DNA of 64,000 nt from Brachynemurus nebulosus (taxonomy: Eukaryota > Arthropoda > Insecta > Neuroptera > Myrmeleontidae): positions 173,686,395 to 173,750,394 of the forward strand of contig JAPWDM010000001.1 in the NCBI GenBank assembly GCA_035578155.1, written 5' to 3'. The notes under the pieces are model-generated. The model saw nothing but the letters and a program-made list of their open reading frames with translations, was not told where the DNA came from and made no database searches. Position numbers and translations under genes: made by a program. This document shows, piece after piece, positions 58,871-64,000 of the stretch. Positions within the stretch are counted from its first letter, which is position 1. Every line of letters starts with the position of its first letter.

Positions 58871-60219
58871 CTAATATTCTACTCATGAAGTCAAAAATAT
58901 TCTAAAGCAATATACTGTTAAAAATTATAGCTCTATAAGAAAATTTTTATAAAAATGTAATATATGATTGTTATTTTAATGCTTCTGATTTAGTTGTCAA
59001 CTTGTCTTTGGTTGTCTAAAAAGTCTTTGAAGGCCACGTTTTTGAACATGGATAATTGATAACTTTTTTTAAGTACTCATTGAAATAAACACAGATGTAT
59101 ATAGGTTTTCATGATGCACGCTTGGAGATCAATTTCTTTTGGGGGAGCAAAAAAAAAATGATTTCTTAAAATACCTTCATGTGTCGAACATTGCTAGAAA
59201 TAGGTCTTAAAATTAAGTTGAAATTCGTTTCACCATTTTTTATTTTTAGATCCATTTGTGAAATATTAAACTACAGAGTGAATTTTTTTGAAAAATTTTG
59301 AAGTGAATGTTAGGTGACTAAATAATTTTCTTCATGTGAAAAGGACAAATTTCAAAATATACGTACACCGAATTTGTTATATATTTTATAATATACATTT
59401 CCTTTTAAAAGTTTCATATATTTTCCTTAAGAAGTTTTCTTTTTGAAGATTCAATATTCCAATACTAGAAATATAATATTTTGTGAGGTTTATTTTCAAA
59501 TATTATCTTACCTACTTGGATACTATCAATATAGAAAGATGGGTAGATATCCATTTTGGCAACGTATCTTAGCGTTGGTAGAAATATATTTTTATTTAAA
59601 AATAAATATTAATGTTTCATACGTACACTACCTATCAAAATAGTGATTCTATAAAGCGAAATAGAGCGTAATCGGTGTTTTTGAGAGTTCAAAAACGAAA
59701 AATGAATATTTATTTGATATGAAAAAATCTGTGAAGAGCAAGTCGTAATTGGATTTGACAGTTTTGAAGGAAATAAACTATTATATTGTTTATAGCAATT
59801 GTTATAAACCTCATTTTCAATGTTAATCATTTTTGATTTCAAATTTTCTTGAACGATAAGGATGGCGACAGCAGTTTTTAAGCATTTTTTATATACTGTT
59901 AAATTCGTGGTTCACTAAAGTTTTCTTTGACACCCTGTACGATGGTTTTCCACTTTCAACCTTTCAGGCTACTCCCCGGAATTGTCCCCGGAATCAATAT
60001 TTTTACATGGAATAATTTTAGAGAAAATCAACTGTGACGAGCGCTCCGTTTTGCTAATTTTAGTGCGGAACACTAAAAAGTAACTCAAAGTCGTTAATAA
60101 GTTTTATATTCGAAAGAATAATTGCTTTCTTGTTTTTTGATAGCTTTTTACTTCTTTTTTTTTCTTTTTTTTAGAGAAAAATTTTATACTTTTTGTTATT
60201 TCTCGTGGCTCTTGTCGTG
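58871..60219. other. No recognised gene
   Basis: AT-rich. Nothing is supported beyond scattered short open frames. Confidence 0.45.
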
Positions 60220-60221
60220 TA

Positions 60222-61169
60222 GGGGAGACCGGATCAAAACCATATAGCTAAGGATTTAGGGTTGTAGATCATTCATTTGAAAAGATAAATGTATGAAACC
60301 AACGTTTATAACTGGTCAGTTTCATAAGGAACATAGTCATATAAACATATTTTGGATAATTACAATTTTAAACAAAAATAACACAAAAAATTGAAACCAT
60401 TATTTAATACGGTTTTACCCCAACACATGGACAAAATCGTATACCATACGCGACACCGAAAAAATTGATTTAAATCGTCTTAAGCCTTTGCGTGTTGAAG
60501 AACCCAAATCCCACTTTTTTGTTTGAATTTGTTGACTCAATCTTGTATAATGTTAATTTTTATACCTGACATTTTCGAACAGTTTTGAAGTACCTCATGG
60601 TTCGATCAAAAACAGCTTCAACGGCTTTTCTAATGTTATTCTAATCCCATTTATTTCACCAGTAGTAGTCCTTTTATGATTACGTGGCATCTTTTTACAA
60701 TTAATATAAAACTAATAAACAAATAAAACAATTAGTTTATTCATATTCATACATCTAATTCAAAATTGTATATAGGCCGGTTTTACCCCGTACGGTTTTG
60801 ACCCGGAGACCTATGTATAAACATATAACTCACTACTACATATGCAAATTGATTTCGCCGGTACAAATATTGTAAATTACGAGTAAATACACACATTTTA
60901 ACATAACTGATTGCACACTAACTTGTAATACACATAAACTTAACTATTTTTACTTGAATTTTCACAAAAATAAGATCAACTCCACCGAAAAACACCCAAA
61001 AAGAAATATTTTGAAAACGTTCGTGCTTACCGTTACAAGTGTTTGTTGACAAATAGCTCTCATTGGTGGACGTTGTTGAGCGGCTTTCGTTCCGGAAATT
61101 TTAATTAATAACGAAAATAGACCTACTATACTCTTTTACCCTGGTATACGATTCTGTACCGGTTTCCCC
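60222..61169. mobile_element. TA-flanked GGGG-ended element, 948 bp, pogo-derived
   Basis: The left end is GGGGAGACCGGATCAAAACC and the inverse right end GGGGAAACCGGTACAGAATC, with TA on both sides (60220-60221, 61170-61171). Internal copies of the end-like phrase occur: cggttttaccccaac near 60411, ggccggttttaccccgtacgg near 60777, and ttttacc..ggtatacg near 61134. A decayed pogo-type transposase start is on the minus strand. Confidence 0.87.
60560..60690 (-). pseudogene. N-terminal remnant of a pogo-like transposase, frameshifted
   Basis: The minus strand opens with ATG at 60690 and reads MPRNHKRTTTGEIN. After a frameshift near 60635, the other frame gives IRKAVEAVFDRTMRYFKTV ending RKCQV, then a stop at 60560-60562. 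The pattern MPR-YKRKT ... M--AVEAV--G-MGY-KAS--F-VP is the psq-type helix-turn-helix start of pogo/Tigger-related transposases, so the order and spacing fit well. Everything downstream, including the catalytic core, is absent or unrecognisable. The gene is non-functional. It lies inside the TA-flanked element at 60222-61169 and gives the best clue to that element's superfamily. Confidence 0.65.
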
Positions 61170-61171
61170 TA

Positions 61172-62004
61172 CAGCCGAAAATTATTTTTTTCGCAGAATT
61201 ATATGTATAAGCATATTATTTGTTTTAAATAATTTAACTTTCTTTTCCAATACCTGTGGGTAAGGTTTTTTTTTTTTTTACAAAAAGCAAAAGGGATATT
61301 CAAATTAAAAAATTAAATTACCCAGATTTTCAATAGTACTAGTGTAAAAATTATATATGGAATCAATAGATAATTTACGATTGAAAGAACATTACTATGT
61401 ATAATCAGAAGCAACGAAGTTAAAAATCATGCCTCATTTCATTTAATAACATCTTGAATTTAATTTCCGTTTTAAAATGAATCGTATGTTTTCTGAGATA
61501 GTACGAGATAAGTTAAATAAGCAGAACTACGTACGACAGACTACATTATTTTAGAATAAAATCAAAATTCATTCAATTTCTAGATTTAGGATTACGATTT
61601 AATTACACTTTCGAATCCGAATATTAATGTGACCATAACCTAAGGTCTTTTATTTTGTTGTACATAGTTAACTGAAATACGGTTTCCTCTGATGTTGGCA
61701 CGTTAATTTAATCGTTATATATGTAAAAATGTTTACATAAATCTAGTTAATTTTGTAACAGATCTTTGCTAAATATTCCAGTACGGCTGCACATCTAAAC
61801 AATGTGCAGTCGTAAATATACATTCGGTACGACTTATGAAAAGCATCGTACTGATACACGCATTGCCTGATAGAAGTTCACCATTAAAGGGAGATTCGCC
61901 AAAAAAGCATCAAAAATCGACCTTTTTTATTTATTATATTTTCTTTTTCTTTTACAAATACTTAAAGATTTTATTAAAAAACTAAATATACAACATCGTT
62001 TCTA
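61172..62004. other. No recognised gene
   Basis: AT-rich, without a supported feature. Confidence 0.45.
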
Positions 62005-62070
62005 CACGGAGAAAAAAATCATATAATTTTTGTACAGAAAATTTCAGAAAAATTACCATGCTCTCTTATA
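62005..62070 (+). mobile_element. Single end of a CACGGAG-type MITE
   Basis: TA then CACGGAGAAAAAAATCATAT, with an aaaattaccatgctc phrase further in, resembles the ends at 330 and 5700. No opposite end was found, so the right border is arbitrary. Confidence 0.5.
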
Positions 62071-62194
62071 ATGCGTGCGCGATCCACGACCAAAGTAAAA
62101 AATATTTTACGATCATGTAAATATTATTAACTCGACAATTCCCAAGCCGCGATCTATCGACAAAATATTCTTATTTTGTGCGAGTTTTTATCTT

Positions 62195-62410
62195 TACACT
62201 CTAAGAAAAAAGGGTCAAAAACGTGTAAAATAACTTAAATTTAGAGCAAAATTACTCCTCGCTCTGAAAATATGCACTATTATTTGTGTAATATGAAAAA
62301 ATTGGTGTATTTTTATATAATTTGTGTATAATTACTGTTTTTTTTTAACATTACACAAATAAAGGTGTAACTTTGGATTTTTACAACGCTTTTGGTTTAT
62401 TTTTACACCA
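62195..62410. repeat. Cluster of iterated GTGTAA/TTACAC motifs
   Basis: acgtgtaaaata, tttgtgtaat, ttggtgtattt, tttgtgtata, attacacaaat, aggtgtaac and tttacacc occur within about 210 bp, after a tacactctaagaaaaaag phrase. It looks like one more short element with a reiterated motif, but clear ends were not found. Confidence 0.45.
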
Positions 62411-62917
62411 CTAAATAGCAAAACCCATGCGCGCGCATATGAGTTTATGTATTTTAATATTATCTGTTATTGGATTGCTGTAATATTTATACGTACATAA
62501 GTAATATTCTTAAAGGTTAAAAATTATGTGTTCAAATTAGCTGAATTAAACAAAAGTATTTTTTGATAGAATATATAGTTAATATAATTATAACGTGTAT
62601 GATAAATTAATCTTTAAATATGTTACAAAAACAGTGTTATAGCGGTGTACTGATGTTTTGTTTTTTTTTATATGCATTGTGTAAAATGGATTCTGGAATA
62701 ATGTGCAAAGAATACTGTAATATAAATTTGTTTGTTTCCAAAATGCTGTCCTGATGATACATTTAAAATATTTCAGGTAAGTTATTTTTTTTAATTTTGC
62801 TTCATACAAATAGTTATGTAATTTGATAAAAGTTTATTTTACAATTTGACTAATAATTTATTTTGTGGGGCTCTCAATTTCTGTGAAAATTAAAACATCT
62901 ACAATTCAGATATCTTT
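62411..62917. other. No recognised feature
   Basis: AT-rich, with no supported gene. Confidence 0.45.
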
Positions 62918-62919
62918 TA

Positions 62920-63157
62920 ACACACTGACAGGGGGTAATAATGTCACAATAGATCGTTCTGAAGTTAGACTATCGTATGTAAGGTTTTTATTAGGTTTCG
63001 TTATTTTAGCTGAGGTTATGTAATTTTCGGTATCGATAATTTTCGATAAGGAAAACTATAATATCCATTAAAAAACAAACCTAAGAAAGACCTTACATAT
63101 GATAGTCCAACTTCAGAACCACTTATTGTGACATTATTTTACCCACTATCAGTGTGT
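62920..63157. mobile_element. 238-bp foldback MITE, TA target
   Basis: ACACACTGACAGGGGGTAA at the left and its imperfect inverse at the right are bordered by TA (62918-62919, 63158-63159). Inner arms ataatgtcacaata/tattgtgacattat and gaagttagactatcgtatg/catatgatagtccaacttc extend the pairing to about 75 bp per side. Confidence 0.82.
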
Positions 63158-63198
63158 TAATAGCAAAAATTAGTGTATATAAACTAGTATGTAATTTA

Positions 63199-63350
63199 AG
63201 AGGGTGACTCACCCCCTCTCCAATGTTGCTCAAACTCAATTTTGAATTCGAGAATTTCATTTCTACGTTATTCTAATTGTCTTAAGCTATTTTCCATGAA
63301 GTACTCCTTGAAATACCCAAATTGTACGACTATTCGACAGAGTCACCCTC
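63199..63350. mobile_element. 152-bp MITE with GAGGGTGACTC ends
   Basis: agagggtgactc at 63199 matches the inverse of gagtcaccctc ending at 63350. TA lies on both sides (63197-63198, 63351-63352). The interior is not symmetric and non-coding. Confidence 0.6.
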
Positions 63351-63389
63351 TAGTTAACTACCCCTAGACTTAATATTAGGGCATTGAGC

Positions 63390-64000
63390 AAAAACAGGTC
63401 AATTAGATTTTTTGACGTAGATTTCAAATCTGTAAACAAAATTTTTATATTGTTTATTTTTCACCCCCTTTTTGCAAAATTAACCCCCAAATTTTAACCC
63501 CCAACCACTCCTGTTGATGTAATATGAACAAATTGCATATCAATAGATAGCTCTTTAAAAAAGAGCAATATCGCCAATTTAAACTTTTTCTCTATCTCTT
63601 ACTGTTTTCGAGATATTTGAAAAATTAAATTTTTACCCCAATTTTTGGAGGGCGATTTCACCACTTCAAACCGTTTTTCCGCAGATAAAAAAAAATACGT
63701 GTCCCTTAGTTTTTAGTATTCTACAATATATTTAAGTTTCATCGAAATCGATAGGTCCGGCTTCGGGACCTTTACTTGTTAGTGCGTGTCAAGAACACGC
63801 ACTTAACGAATTTTTTTTTTTTTTTTGCTTTACAGTAATATAAATTCATAACAGGTTTAAATTGAAACGACGCGACGTATGGAAATCGAGTTTTTTAAGT
63901 AATAATAACAATGGTAATAATAATAATGGAATTTAACGTTCGTTTTTTAGACAATGGTATGTAACGGACGTCACTCACATCATTATTTCTCAACTTTTTC
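63390..64000. repeat. Degenerate dispersed-repeat sequence with a hairpin
   Basis: Contains runs of acccccaa phrases, ttcgagatatttg and tcatcgaaatcgataggtc, typical of degenerate interspersed repeats in this window. A hairpin at 63778-63807 pairs gttagtgcgtgt with acacgcacttaac. Boundaries are not defined. Confidence 0.45.

Noticed and set aside
1..64000. Possibility that the window is an integrated virus or a bacterial segment
   Set aside because: No viral structural or replication genes, no bacterial gene density, and abundant eukaryotic DNA transposons.

Overview
The window is AT-rich eukaryotic DNA with no operons, ribosome binding sites, rRNA, tRNA or recognisable single-copy host gene. 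TA-flanked foldback MITEs, hAT-type ends (CAGGGGCGTAGC, CAGGGCCGG), pogo-like and Tc1-like transposons and long TA microsatellites point to an arthropod, most likely an insect. The species cannot be fixed from the sequence.

Layout: (1) 1-21359 is copy A of a segmental duplication. (2) 21360-33282 is a spacer found once, packed with small DNA transposons. (3) 33402-55149 is copy B, in the same orientation as A and sampled at well under a few percent substitution in the best-conserved stretches. (4) 55150-64000 is a unique flank, again made mostly of inverted-repeat elements. A near-perfect palindrome (33283-33483) sits at the left edge of copy B. Parts of it recur just beyond B's right edge, and the window itself starts inside its arm.

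Because A and B are paralogous, each acts as the empty site for insertions in the other. This gives unusually clean boundaries. B has an intact IR/DR Tc1-like transposon (40351-41925, 327-residue DD34E transposase), a 2.8-kb foldback element carrying an exon-like open frame (34206-37036), and a 694-bp TTAA-flanked foldback (47312-48005). A has a 216-bp TA-flanked MITE (330-545), a 901-bp TTAA-flanked element with G/C homopolymer ends (10162-11062), and a 3.4-kb TA-flanked element (17237-20645). At the last position copy B reads TA-GG-TA, which looks like an excision footprint.

The most unusual theme is a set of otherwise unrelated elements with TA targets and ends of the form GGG(G/T)... Each carries its own short motif repeated many times: GTCAGTTGTAAC, GGCCGAC-TTAGG, GATGCCGC, GCATCA/GATGCG, or the ACCGG/GGTTTTACCCC type. 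Two of them (29899-30844 and 60222-61169) keep decayed N-termini of pogo-like transposases (MPRKYKR..., MPRNHKR...), which suggests the class descends from the pogo branch of Tc1/mariner.

Protein-coding content is limited to the Tc1 transposase, a short open hAT dimerisation-domain fragment present in both copies, broken pogo and hAT remnants, and a few exon-like stretches that I cannot name (5378-5488 minus and its copy 43133-43243; 32398-32520 plus; 35564-35896 plus). Most other short open frames are chance openings or lie over TA microsatellites.
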